A DNA stretch of 37,717 nucleotides from assembly GCA_024233975.1 (NCBI GenBank), contig JACKOX010000029.1, positions 1 through 37,717 of the forward strand, in the 5' to 3' direction. Of this stretch, positions 1-7,466 are shown in pieces. Position 1 is the stretch's first letter. Each line of letters begins with the position of its first letter. The notes beneath the pieces were generated by a model. The model was not told the DNA's origin. It did not search any database and saw only the letters and a list, made by a program, of their open reading frames with translations. Both the position numbers and the translations under genes were made by a program. The DNA is from Rhodanobacteraceae bacterium (GTDB taxonomy: Bacteria > Pseudomonadota > Gammaproteobacteria > Xanthomonadales > Xanthomonadaceae).

Positions 1-607
1 CGCGGCGACCATGAGTGCAATCATCGAACGCCAGTTCGTCGAGGTGATCATCGCACCGTCGGTCGCGGCCGATGCGCTGGCGCTGTCGGCGAAGAAGCCC
101 AACGTCCGCGTGATCGAGATCCCCGCCGGCGATGGCCGCAACAGCATGGACGTGCGCCGTGTCGGTTCCGGCCTGCTGATGCAGACCGCCGACAACCGTG
201 AAGTCGGCGTCGACGAGCTGAAGCAGGTCAGCGAGCGTGCGCCGACCGAACAGGAGTTGCGCGACCTGCTGTTCGCCTGGCGCGTGGCCAAATACGTCAA
301 GTCCAACGCCATCGTCTATGCGAAGGATGAGCGCACCATCGGCGTCGGCGCCGGGCAGATGAGCCGCGTGATCAGCGCGCGTATCGCCGGCATCAAGGCC
401 GATGACGCCGGTCTCGCCGTGCCGGGCAGCGTGATGGCCAGCGACGCCTTCTTCCCGTTCCGCGACGGCATCGACGCCGCCGCCGAAGCGGGCATCCGCG
501 CGGTGATCCAGCCGGGTGGCTCCATGCGCGACGAGGAAGTCATCGCCGCCGCCAACGAGCACGGCATGGCCATGGTGTTTACTGGCGTCCGCCATTTCCG
601 CCACTGA
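1..607 (+). CDS. purH: Bifunctional AICAR transformylase / IMP cyclohydrolase, C-terminal part (5' end outside window)
   Basis: PurH carries out the last two steps of de novo IMP synthesis in the cytoplasm: formylation of AICAR and ring closure of FAICAR. The visible ~200 residues are the C-terminal AICAR transformylase part. Typical stretches are RQFVEVIIAPSVA near the start, LLFAWRVAKYVKSNAIVYAK in the middle, the GVGAGQMSRV segment, and SDAFFPFRDGID followed by IQPGGSMRDEEVIAAANEHG. The usual protein is about 520-530 residues, so more than half lies upstream. The frame is open back to base 2, so the ATG at 11 is an internal Met and not the start. A DUF1820 gene follows 25 bases later on the same strand and is probably cotranscribed. 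Family assignment is very secure. Confidence 0.97.
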   Translation, partial: AATMSAIIERQFVEVIIAPSVAADALALSAKKPNVRVIEIPAGDGRNSMDVRRVGSGLLMQTADNREVGVDELKQVSERAPTEQELRDLLFAWRVAKYVKSNAIVYAKDERTIGVGAGQMSRVISARIAGIKADDAGLAVPGSVMASDAFFPFRDGIDAAAEAGIRAVIQPGGSMRDEEVIAAANEHGMAMVFTGVRHFRH

Positions 608-632
608 CTCGCGGCGACCGGGCAATCAAGGC

Positions 633-956
633 ATGAGCAAGCACAAGCTGTACAAGGTGAGTTTCCTCAACGGTGGCCGCGTCTACGAGCTGTATGCGCG
701 CAAGGTCGGAACCGGCGCACTGTGGGGTTTCATCGAAGTCGCCGAAATCGACTTCGAGGTCAAGGACGGCGTGGTCATCGATCCCACCGAGGAGCGTCTG
801 CGCGACGAATTCCGCGACACCGAAGTGCTGCACCTGCCGATGCAGTCTGTACTGCGCGTCGAGGAAGTCGCCCGTCGTGGCCAGCTCAGCATTCGTGACG
901 CAGGTAGTGGTGAGCGCGTGGTCACGCCGTTCCCGCTGCCGCCGAAGAAAGCCTGA
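633..956 (+). CDS. DUF1820 family protein
   Basis: This is a 107-residue cytoplasmic protein of the DUF1820 family, widespread in gammaproteobacteria and without an assigned function. Family-like features are the N-terminal LYKVSFLNGGRVYELYARKV, the GFIEVAEIDFE segment, the VVIDPTEERLRDEF segment, and LPMQSVLRVEEV. It has no signal peptide or membrane segment. The frame is open further upstream into purH, but homology begins at MSKHKLYKV (ATG at 633), just after the purH stop, so that start is chosen. No strong Shine-Dalgarno sequence is visible. It probably shares a transcript with purH, although that position need not imply a role in purine metabolism. It converges with the acetyltransferase gene; the 40-base gap shows no clear hairpin. 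Confidence 0.9.
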   Translation: MSKHKLYKVSFLNGGRVYELYARKVGTGALWGFIEVAEIDFEVKDGVVIDPTEERLRDEFRDTEVLHLPMQSVLRVEEVARRGQLSIRDAGSGERVVTPFPLPPKKA

Positions 957-996
957 GGTTTCGTTCCGCCGCGATGCTCTCGGTGGAAGTGGCTTT

Positions 997-1479
997 TCAC
1001 TGCGGAGCAAGCGGGCCGATGCGCTTCTCGAAGCAGACGCTAGTCGGATCACCGACGTATTCGCCGAAGGGAGGTATGCGCTGGAATCCCAGTGATTCGT
1101 AGAGCGCCATGGCAGCAGCCTGACGATTGCCTGTTTCGAGAAGAAGCCGCGTGAAGCCGAGGCTGACGGCCCGTGTTTCTAGCGCTTCCATCACGCGTGC
1201 GGCGATGCCGCGTCGGCGTGCGCTGGTGGTGACGAATACCCGTCGAACCTCAGCCGTCTTTGCATCCAGCGGACGGATCGCGCCACAGGCAACGGCGTGA
1301 TCGTTTTCGTAGGCGATCAGGTAAACGCCCCTTGCCGGTGTTGGTGCATTGGTAGGCCATGGCGCGTCAGCGTCGAACAGCTCCGGATACAACGCTCGCG
1401 CTTCCACTGCCGCCTCGCGCAGCAGAGTCAACGCATCCTCGCAGAGTGGATCAACGGACGTGATGTGGAGTTGTGTCAT
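997..1479 (-). CDS. GNAT family N-acetyltransferase
   Basis: This predicted cytoplasmic acetyl-CoA-dependent N-acetyltransferase has about 160 residues and an unknown substrate. The GNAT fold shows in VACGAIRPLDAKTAEVRRVFV (beta4), the acetyl-CoA pyrophosphate loop ARRRGIAARVMEALE (R/Q-x-x-G-x-A type), and the C-terminal RLLLETGNRQAAAMALYESLGFQRI with the usual LYESLGF segment. The frame is open up to 1539, but the first 20 residues there are proline-rich and unlike the family. MTQLHITSV (ATG at 1479) looks like a natural start. It lies alone on the minus strand, downstream of the gpmI-envC-ctpA cluster and separated from it by 116 bases. Substrate cannot be inferred. Confidence 0.88.
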   Translation of the reverse strand: MTQLHITSVDPLCEDALTLLREAAVEARALYPELFDADAPWPTNAPTPARGVYLIAYENDHAVACGAIRPLDAKTAEVRRVFVTTSARRRGIAARVMEALETRAVSLGFTRLLLETGNRQAAAMALYESLGFQRIPPFGEYVGDPTSVCFEKRIGPLAPQ

Positions 1480-1595
1480 GGATAAGTCCGTAGGAAGCGG
1501 AGCCAACGGCATCTGTCGCGAAGGCCTGCCTTGCTGCAAAACTGGCGATGCAGGAGATGATGAGGTTGGAATTCGATTCGCCGGGCAATCTCAGC

Positions 1596-1991
1596 CTACT
1601 CGACGCTGCGGTATCGGATTCGTCGGTGCATGAGGCCAACCGCAGTCGCAAGCAGGAGTAAAGCTGCAATTGTGTTCGGAAGGTCTGACCACGGGCCAAA
1701 AAACTTGATCAAAGTTGCCGGGAAGACCAGCAACAACGGGAAGTAAGAACTAGGGTCAACTTCCAGAACGACGCCACAGTGGGGGCACCGTCCCAACTCT
1801 CTGGTCGTGGAACGCTGCCACCAATGCGGATGCTTGCGCGGGACGTTGCGAGACATTGCGATGGTCCGCAAGACCTTCTGCCCGCAGCTAGGACAATCTA
1901 CCGACGATACGCGCGGGATCTGCTGCCTGTTCACATGCTTCGTTACCCGGGCAGGTTTCCGGATGAGAAAGGAAAGCTGGGCCGAGAGCAC
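1596..1991 (-). CDS. Small membrane protein with CPSCG/CPHCG zinc ribbon
   Basis: This hypothetical protein has up to 131 residues. Two Cys pairs, CPSCG (near residue 33) and CPHCG (near residue 70), are about 35 residues apart and look like a zinc ribbon. They are followed by two hydrophobic segments, YFPLLLVFPATLIKFF and NTIAALLLLATAVGLM, and a short basic tail (HRRIRYR). The topology suggests a cytoplasmic zinc ribbon on a two-helix membrane hairpin. The frame's first start codon is a GTG at 1991 that directly abuts the TGA of the lipoprotein gene, so translational coupling is possible. The true start could be later, nearer the first CPSCG. Small zinc-ribbon membrane proteins of this kind are common in Xanthomonadales, but I know no function for them. 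It is the last gene of the gpmI-envC-ctpA run. Confidence 0.6.
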   Translation of the reverse strand: MLSAQLSFLIRKPARVTKHVNRQQIPRVSSVDCPSCGQKVLRTIAMSRNVPRKHPHWWQRSTTRELGRCPHCGVVLEVDPSSYFPLLLVFPATLIKFFGPWSDLPNTIAALLLLATAVGLMHRRIRYRSVE

Positions 1992-2330
1992 TCAGCGCAG
2001 ATCATCCGACCCCGATAGCGCCTCGCTGGCTTCCGCATCACTCAACCGCTCGACGCGGCCGTCGGGGTGGATGCGGAAGCCGCGGAACTCGGCGTCGAGC
2101 AGGCCGAGTTCGGGGTCGATGTGCTGGATCATGACCATGCGAACGCGATCACCGCTGTGGGTGCTGAACTCGCAGTCGGCGACGCGGGTGCGGGCGGTGC
2201 CGGCTTCGGCGTCGAGCACGCAGCGACCGGTTGGCGTGGCGTTGTCGCCACAGCCGGCCAGCGTCAGCAGGCTGAGCAGGGCGGCGGCGCAGGCGATGCG
2301 TTGGCTGGTCATGATGCGCATGCGCGTCAT
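1992..2330 (-). CDS. Small predicted lipoprotein
   Basis: This 112-residue exported protein starts with a basic N-terminus (MTRMRIMTSQR), a hydrophobic stretch, and a lipobox LTLAGC, so the mature protein should begin at that Cys and be lipid-anchored. The mature part is about 85 residues, with two further Cys (GRCVLD, ADCEFS) that could form a disulfide, and an acidic C-terminus. I recognise no domain. The ATG at 2330 overlaps the ctpA stop in an ATGA arrangement, a standard sign of translational coupling. In-frame ATGs also occur at codons 4 and 7. Its placement after ctpA suggests an envelope role, but that is inference only. Confidence 0.75.
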   Translation of the reverse strand: MTRMRIMTSQRIACAAALLSLLTLAGCGDNATPTGRCVLDAEAGTARTRVADCEFSTHSGDRVRMVMIQHIDPELGLLDAEFRGFRIHPDGRVERLSDAEASEALSGSDDLR

Positions 2331-3700
2331 TCCTTGTCGTCGGTGCTGGTCGACGGCGTATTCGCCGCCGCGCGACGGTAGACGGCGAGACCCTTCAGCA
2401 GGTTGAGGCCTTCACGGATGGCGAAGTCGTCGATGTCGCTGGCACTCTGCGTGCCGACCGTCACGGGTGCGTCGTTGTCGAGGTGGCCGGGCAGGTCGGC
2501 CTCGCGGATGCTCGGCGGCTCGTAGCCGCTGTGCTTGACCACGAGGTCGGCGGCGAGGTGGATGTCGGGGACGATGCCGGAGGCCTGGATCGAGGTGCCG
2601 TTGGGCGTGTAGTAGCGCGCTGTTGTCAGTTTGATGGCGTCCCCGTTGTCCAGCGGCAGCACGTTCTGCACCGAGCCCTTGCCGAAGCTGACCGACCCCA
2701 TCACCACCGCGCGGTGATGATCCTTGAGCGCGCCGGCCAGTACTTCCGATGCGCTGGCGGTGCCGCCATTCTCGATGATGACGATGGGCGCGCCATTCAG
2801 CAGGTCGCCGGGCGCAGCGCGGTATTCCGACTTCGAAGTCGGGATGCGGCCGCGGGTACTGACGATCAGGCCCTGGTCAAGAAACGCGTCGGCGGCTTCC
2901 ACTGCGGCGTTGAGCAGGCCGCCCGGATTGGAGCGCAGGTCGATTACCAGTCCCTGCAGCTTCTGGCCATCGGCCTGCAGTTTGGCGACGTGGCGCTTCA
3001 CTTCGGCGCCGGTGTCGGACTGGAAGGTGGCGATGCGCAGGTAGCCGTAGCCGGGTTCGAGAATGCGCGACTTGACGCTGTCGACGCGGATGACTTCGCG
3101 GGTCAGTTCGACTGTGATCGGGTCGTTCACGCCTTCGCGCATCAGGGTCATGCTGATCTTGGTGCCCGGCTCGCCACGCATGGATTCCACCGCCGCGTCG
3201 GCGCTGTCGGCATCGATGACCTTGCCATCGATCTCGATGATCACGTCGCCGGGCTGGATGCCGGCTCGCGCGGCCGGCGTGTCGTCAATCGGTGAGATCA
3301 CCACCAGTGAACGGTCCGGTTGCTGCATCACTTCCAGGCCAAGCCCGCCGTAAGAGCCGCTGGCGAATTCGCTGAGCGAGGCCAGTTCGTCCTTGCTGAG
3401 GTAGGCGCTGTGAGGGTCGAGGTCGGTGAGCAGGCCGCGGATGGCCGCCTGCATCAGTTCGGTGTCCTCGACCGGCTCGACGTAGGCCTGCTGCACGGCG
3501 CGGAACACGGCGACGAAGCGGCGGATCTCGTCGATCTTCAGCGACTGCGGTTTGATGGCGCTGTCGTCGGCTGGAGCCGGCTCGCTGGCATCGACATCGG
3601 CGGGCGGCGCTTCGGTCGCGGCGTCCTGCGCGGAAACCGGGGAGGCGAAGAGACTGCCGCAGAGCAGCAGGGCGGAAAACAGGGCGGAGGATTTGTTCAT
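2327..3700 (-). CDS. ctpA: Carboxy-terminal processing protease (S41 family)
   Basis: This periplasmic serine protease of the CtpA/Prc group cleaves substrates near their C-termini; in Pseudomonas, CtpA controls peptidoglycan hydrolase levels. The 457 residues begin with a signal peptide (to about residue 24, ...ASPVSAQ), then an acidic Ala/Pro linker, an N-terminal helical region (55-115), a PDZ domain (about 118-200, with GGLGLEV and AGIQPGDVIIEIDG), and the S41 catalytic core. Catalytic residues by spacing are Ser316 (GTASASE), Lys341 (SFGKGSVQ) and Gln345, the usual Ser-Lys-Gln set 25 and 4 residues apart. It lies 31 bases downstream of envC, and its stop overlaps the lipoprotein start. 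The gpmI-envC-ctpA order is a known arrangement in gammaproteobacteria. Confidence 0.95.
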   Translation of the reverse strand: MNKSSALFSALLLCGSLFASPVSAQDAATEAPPADVDASEPAPADDSAIKPQSLKIDEIRRFVAVFRAVQQAYVEPVEDTELMQAAIRGLLTDLDPHSAYLSKDELASLSEFASGSYGGLGLEVMQQPDRSLVVISPIDDTPAARAGIQPGDVIIEIDGKVIDADSADAAVESMRGEPGTKISMTLMREGVNDPITVELTREVIRVDSVKSRILEPGYGYLRIATFQSDTGAEVKRHVAKLQADGQKLQGLVIDLRSNPGGLLNAAVEAADAFLDQGLIVSTRGRIPTSKSEYRAAPGDLLNGAPIVIIENGGTASASEVLAGALKDHHRAVVMGSVSFGKGSVQNVLPLDNGDAIKLTTARYYTPNGTSIQASGIVPDIHLAADLVVKHSGYEPPSIREADLPGHLDNDAPVTVGTQSASDIDDFAIREGLNLLKGLAVYRRAAANTPSTSTDDKE

Positions 3701-3731
3701 GCCCGCATTATGCCGGGCCGGGGCAGGAGCG

Positions 3732-4925
3732 TCAGCGGCGCTGCAGCCAGCTGCGTGGATCGACCGGTTTGCCGCCGTGGCGCAGCTCGAAGTACAGCGC
3801 GGGCTTGGTCTGGCCGCCGGAGCGACCGACGCTGGCGAGCACGTCGCCGGCGCTGACCCAGTCGCCGACGTCTCGCAGCAGCGCCTCGTTCTGCGCGTAG
3901 AGGCTCATGTAGCCATCGCCATGATCGACGATGACGATCAGGCCATAGCCTCGCAGCCAGTCGGAAAACGCCACGCGACCGGCAGCGACCGCCTGCACCT
4001 TGCTCCCGGCGCTGGCGTCCAGCAGCCAGCCGCGGCTGCTGCGACCGTCCGGCAGGGTTCCGCCATAGCCGACGCTGATCCGCGCGGACAGCGGCCATGG
4101 CAGGCGGCCCTTGAGCTGCGCGATGGGCTGTGCGTTGCCGGCCTGCTTGGGGATGTCGGCGAAGATGTCGGTGAGCTTGGCGATCAGCGCCACCAGCGCC
4201 TTTTCATCGTCGGCCAGCCGCTTCAGCTGCTGCGCGCCGTCCTTGTACTGGCCGGCAAGGGCGTCGACGACCTTCTGCTGTTCGCCGCGCTTCTGCTCCA
4301 GCTGTTCCACCGCCGCCGACTGCTCGGCCCGGGCGGCGTCCAGCACCCGGGTCTGTTCGGCAACGGCTTCACCCAACGCGCGCAGCTCATCGAGGTCGGC
4401 CAGCAGCTGGCGGATGCGTTCGACCTGGTCACGCTGGAAGTAGCGCTGGTAGGCCAGCGCACGAGCGGCTTCGTCCAGCCGGTCCTGTGCCAGCAGAAGT
4501 TTCAGGCGCTGGTCGCGGCCCATGGCGTAGGCGAGTCGCAGCAGCGCCGAAAGCGATTCGCGCTGTTTGCCGAGGCGCTGGCCGAGTTCGCTTCGCTGGG
4601 TCTCCAGTTCACCCAGCTTCTGCTTCTGCGCGTCCAGCGCGCTGTCGGTCGTGCGCAGCTCGCCGACGGCCCTGGCGACGGACTGGTCAGCTTCGCGCAG
4701 CTGTTTGGTCGCCGCGTCCTGCTGCGCCTTGATCGCATCGAGCTCGCCATTGAGTTTGGCGATCTGCGCGCGGACTGATTTCAGCTTCTGCTCGGCTTCG
4801 GCCTGCTGGGCAGCGTTGTCTTCGGCGCGCAATGGCAGCATCAATCCGACGCCCAGTGACAGCGACAGCGCCAGCAGCAGCGCCTGTCCATGTCGAAGAA
4901 GTCGGGGTCGATGAAGGCTGGGCAC
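3732..4925 (-). CDS. envC: EnvC-type murein hydrolase activator (degenerate LytM/M23)
   Basis: This predicted periplasmic activator of cell-division amidases has 397 residues: a signal peptide, a long coiled-coil region (about 35-265, rich in Glu, Gln, Lys and Ala heptads), and a C-terminal LytM/M23 domain (about 285-395). The LytM domain has lost the zinc ligands. The usual H-x3-D segment reads RGWLLDASAG and the HxH segment reads YFELRHGG, as in E. coli EnvC, which activates AmiA/AmiB without hydrolysing murein itself. The start is a GTG at 4925. The frame is open from the gpmI stop 18 bases upstream, and no ATG precedes the signal peptide, so this gene is probably coupled to gpmI. No amidase gene lies in the window. 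Confidence 0.92.
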   Translation of the reverse strand: MPSLHRPRLLRHGQALLLALSLSLGVGLMLPLRAEDNAAQQAEAEQKLKSVRAQIAKLNGELDAIKAQQDAATKQLREADQSVARAVGELRTTDSALDAQKQKLGELETQRSELGQRLGKQRESLSALLRLAYAMGRDQRLKLLLAQDRLDEAARALAYQRYFQRDQVERIRQLLADLDELRALGEAVAEQTRVLDAARAEQSAAVEQLEQKRGEQQKVVDALAGQYKDGAQQLKRLADDEKALVALIAKLTDIFADIPKQAGNAQPIAQLKGRLPWPLSARISVGYGGTLPDGRSSRGWLLDASAGSKVQAVAAGRVAFSDWLRGYGLIVIVDHGDGYMSLYAQNEALLRDVGDWVSAGDVLASVGRSGGQTKPALYFELRHGGKPVDPRSWLQRR

Positions 4926-4943
4926 GGCCGACGCCGGTCCGCG

Positions 4944-6485
4944 TCAGGCCGGCAGCAGCAGGCTGTGGCCGCCCATCTCGGCCGGGATGGCGATGCCGAG
5001 CAGGTCGAGCAGGGTTGGGGCGACATCCTTGAGTGCGCCATCGTCGGCTAGGCGCGCCGGGCGCGGGCCGAGATAGACCAGCGGCACCGGGCCGGTGGTG
5101 TGCGCGGTATGTGGCTGGCCGCTGTCGGGGTCGTTCATCTGCTCGAGGTTGCCGTGATCGGCGGTCAGCAGCATTGCGCCACCGACGGATTCCAGCGCCG
5201 CGCGGATGCGTCCCAGCGCGACATCGATGGCCTCCACGGCCTTGATCGCGGCATCGAGCTTGCCGGTGTGGCCGACCATGTCCGGGTTGGCCAGATTGCA
5301 GACGATGACGTCAAAGCGCTGGCCGCCGATGGCGTCGACCAGCTTGTCGGTGACTTCCGGGCAGCTCATCTCAGGCTGCAGGTCGTAGGTGGCGACCTTC
5401 GGGCTCGGCACCAGTACACGGGTTTCGCCCGGCCATTCGGCTTCGCGACCGCCGCTGAAGAAGAAAGTCACGTGCGCGTATTTTTCGGTCTCGGCGATGC
5501 GCAGCTGGGTCTTGTCGTTTGCTGCAAGCACTTCGGCCAGGGTGTTGCGCAGGTCCTCCTTGGCGAAGGCGACCGGCGCAGGAATGTCGGCGGCGTATTC
5601 GCTCATGCACCCGAAGCGTGACAGGGCAGGGCGGTGCTTGGCGACGAAACCGCTGAAGCCGGGTTCGACGAAGGCGCGGGTCAGCTGGCGTGCTCGGTCG
5701 GCACGGAAGTTGGCAAAGATGACTGCATCGCCGTCCTTAATGGCGGTGCCGTTGCCGATGACGGTTGGCGTCACGAATTCGTCGGTCTCGCCGCGCGCGT
5801 AGGCGGCTTCCAGGCCGGCGACGCCGCTGTCGGTATGCTCGCCCTCGGCATCGACGATCGCCTTCCACGCGAGCTCGACCCGATCCCAGCGCTGGTCACG
5901 GTCCATGCCGAAGTAGCGGCCGCCAATGCTGGCCAACCTTGCGCCGGGCGTGGCGTCGAGCTTGGCCTGCAGCCGCTCCAGGCTTGCCCTTGCGGATTTT
6001 GGTGGCGTATCGCGGCCATCAAGCAGCGCATGCACGGCAATCCGCGACACGCCGCGTCCTGCGGCCAGGTCGATCAGCGCAAGGATGTGGTTCTCATGGC
6101 TGTGCACGCCGCCCGGTGACAGCAGGCCGATGATGTGCAGCGTGCCATCGTTGGCTTTGGCGGCATCCGCTGCCGCGCAGAGTTCGGTGTTGTGGAAGAA
6201 ACTGCCGTCCTCGATGGCGACGTCGATGCGGGTCAGGTCCTGGTACACCACGCGTCCGGCGCCGAGGTTCATGTGGCCGACTTCGGAGTTGCCCATCTGG
6301 CCATCCGGCAGGCCGACCGCGCGGCCCGAAGTGTCGATCAGCGTGTGTGGGCAGTCCGCCAGCAGCTTCCGCCAGTTAGGCGCATTGGCCTGGCTGATGG
6401 CGTTGTCCGGCGCGGGCTCGCGATGGCCCCAGCCGTCGAGGATCAGCAGCAGGACGGGCTTGGGTGTCGGCAGGGCAGTGTTCAC
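4944..6485 (-). CDS. gpmI: 2,3-bisphosphoglycerate-independent phosphoglycerate mutase
   Basis: GpmI interconverts 3- and 2-phosphoglycerate in glycolysis and gluconeogenesis, using two Mn2+ ions and a phosphoserine intermediate. The protein is about 513 residues. Visible signatures are LLILDGWG (Asp17), MGNSEVGHMNLGAGR with the phosphorylated Ser67, LLDGRDTPP, GRYFGMDRD, NFRADRARQ, NLANPDMVGHTG and TADHGN. The frame extends to a TTG at 6521, but homology begins at the GTG at 6485. A possible -10 (TATCAT) at 6522-6527 would put transcription initiation downstream of that TTG. Both points favour 6485, although no clear Shine-Dalgarno is seen. It heads the envelope operon with envC and ctpA and is divergent from the VNGSI-repeat gene. 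Confidence 0.95.
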   Translation of the reverse strand: MNTALPTPKPVLLLILDGWGHREPAPDNAISQANAPNWRKLLADCPHTLIDTSGRAVGLPDGQMGNSEVGHMNLGAGRVVYQDLTRIDVAIEDGSFFHNTELCAAADAAKANDGTLHIIGLLSPGGVHSHENHILALIDLAAGRGVSRIAVHALLDGRDTPPKSARASLERLQAKLDATPGARLASIGGRYFGMDRDQRWDRVELAWKAIVDAEGEHTDSGVAGLEAAYARGETDEFVTPTVIGNGTAIKDGDAVIFANFRADRARQLTRAFVEPGFSGFVAKHRPALSRFGCMSEYAADIPAPVAFAKEDLRNTLAEVLAANDKTQLRIAETEKYAHVTFFFSGGREAEWPGETRVLVPSPKVATYDLQPEMSCPEVTDKLVDAIGGQRFDVIVCNLANPDMVGHTGKLDAAIKAVEAIDVALGRIRAALESVGGAMLLTADHGNLEQMNDPDSGQPHTAHTTGPVPLVYLGPRPARLADDGALKDVAPTLLDLLGIAIPAEMGGHSLLLPA

Positions 6486-6521
6486 GGGCGGCTCGCGGGC
6501 GGCAATCGGTGGCAGACGCAA

Positions 6522-6527
6522 ATGATA
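6522..6527 (-). promoter_or_regulatory. Possible -10 element for gpmI
   Basis: On the minus strand this reads TATCAT, four or five matches to TATAAT, about 37 bases before the preferred GTG start of gpmI. No convincing -35 is visible at 16-18 bases. It is weak on its own and useful mainly in judging the start codon. Confidence 0.3.
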
Positions 6528-6662
6528 GCGGATGCATGACCAATGGCCCGGTCAGCCCTCGTGCCTAAACCATTCGATGTGGCGGTGCATCTGAGTGATC
6601 GTGACCCGGATGACCAATGACGTTGGCAGACGGGCAACACCGGAAACCAAAGGAGCTACCCC

Positions 6663-7319
6663 ATGCAACGCATTCTGTTTTCCCTGCTGGTTGCAGGTCT
6701 GTCCACCAGCGCCGTCTTTGCCAAGGGCCGTGACATCGACAAGGTCAACGGCTCGATCCACACCGAAGCCGGGGTCAGCTACGGCGACCTGGAGTCGGTG
6801 AATGGCAGCATCGAGCTGGAAGAAAACGCCACCGCTGAAGGCGTGTCGACGGTCAACGGCAGCATCCGTCTTCGTGACGGTGCACAGGCCGAGTCCATCG
6901 AAACCGTGAACGGTGGATTGAAGCTGGGCCATGGCGTGGTGATCCGCGACGGCCTCGAAACCGTTAATGGCCGCATCGAAGTCGGTGGTGGTAGCCGCAT
7001 CGGCGAGGGTATCGAATCGGTAAACGGCAGCATTGATATCGACAACGCCGAAGTTGGTGGTGGCATCGAGACGGTCAACGCCGACCTCACGCTGGACAAC
7101 GGCGCGCTGGTGCGTGGCGGCATCCACTACGAAGAGCCGGGCGGCTCATGGTTCAATTTCGGCAAGAAGAAGACGCCGAAGGTGGTGATTGGCGCCAACG
7201 TGGTGGTCGAGGGCGACCTCAAGTTCGACCACGAGGTGGAGCTGTTGGTCCACGACAGCGCCAAGGTCGGTCGTATCAGCGGCGCCAGCGCCAAGCGCTT
7301 CAGCGGCAGCATGCCGTAG
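6663..7319 (+). CDS. Secreted VNGSI-repeat protein, predicted beta-solenoid
   Basis: This 218-residue exported protein starts with a signal peptide (MQRILFSLLVAGLSTSAVFA). It is followed by seven imperfect repeats of about 18-20 residues, each with a core like ESVNGSIEL: KVNGSIHT, SVNGSIEL, TVNGSIRL, TVNGGLKL, TVNGRIEV, SVNGSIDI and TVNADLTL. A linker (EEPGGSWFNFGKKKTPK) leads to a C-terminal part with hydrophobic alternation (VVIGANVVVEGDLKFD). The pattern of short beta strands with Gly/Asn turns suggests a right-handed beta-solenoid, reminiscent of polymer-forming bactofilins or DUF4097-like proteins, but exported. A strong Shine-Dalgarno (AAAGGAG) precedes the ATG. It is a single-gene unit ending in a hairpin at 7372. 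Function is unknown; I have seen similar proteins mainly in Xanthomonadales. Confidence 0.85.
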   Translation: MQRILFSLLVAGLSTSAVFAKGRDIDKVNGSIHTEAGVSYGDLESVNGSIELEENATAEGVSTVNGSIRLRDGAQAESIETVNGGLKLGHGVVIRDGLETVNGRIEVGGGSRIGEGIESVNGSIDIDNAEVGGGIETVNADLTLDNGALVRGGIHYEEPGGSWFNFGKKKTPKVVIGANVVVEGDLKFDHEVELLVHDSAKVGRISGASAKRFSGSMP

Positions 7320-7371
7320 CGAGTTCGAAGCAATCCACGGCGGCGACCGGGACCCGTCGCCGCGGACGCGG

Positions 7372-7410
7372 GCCGCCGGTCGCAGCAATGCGGCCGGCGG
7401 CTTGTCGTTT
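7372..7410 (+). terminator. Rho-independent-like terminator after the VNGSI-repeat gene
   Basis: An 8-bp GC stem (GCCGCCGG with CCGGCGGC) continues through one mismatch into CGCA-GCAA-TGCG, giving about 12 bp capped by a GCAA (GNRA) tetraloop. It is followed by TTGTCGTTT, a short imperfect T-tract. A second 7-bp hairpin lies just upstream at 7341-7362. Confidence 0.65.
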
Positions 7411-7437
7411 GGGGCTGCGCTGCCCAGCGCCTACAAT
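7409..7437 (+). promoter_or_regulatory. Candidate sigma-70 promoter for the M28 peptidase lipoprotein gene
   Basis: The -10 TACAAT lies at 7432-7437 with a weak -35 TTGGGG at 7409-7414 and a 17-base spacer. Transcription would begin about 23 bases before the ATG at 7467. The -10 is good and the -35 is poor. Confidence 0.45.
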
Positions 7438-7466
7438 GCAGTGACCTCCTGACGACGAGAGACCGC

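Noticed and set aside
6486..6521. TTG start for gpmI 12 codons upstream
   Set aside because: Extra residues are not family-like and the possible -10 overlaps the TTG.
6535..6618. Direct repeat TGACCAATG upstream of the VNGSI-repeat gene and a possible ECF-type promoter (AAACC...TCTGA)
   Set aside because: The repeat is only 9 bases, and the ECF-like boxes have an atypical sequence and spacing, so I could not support either.
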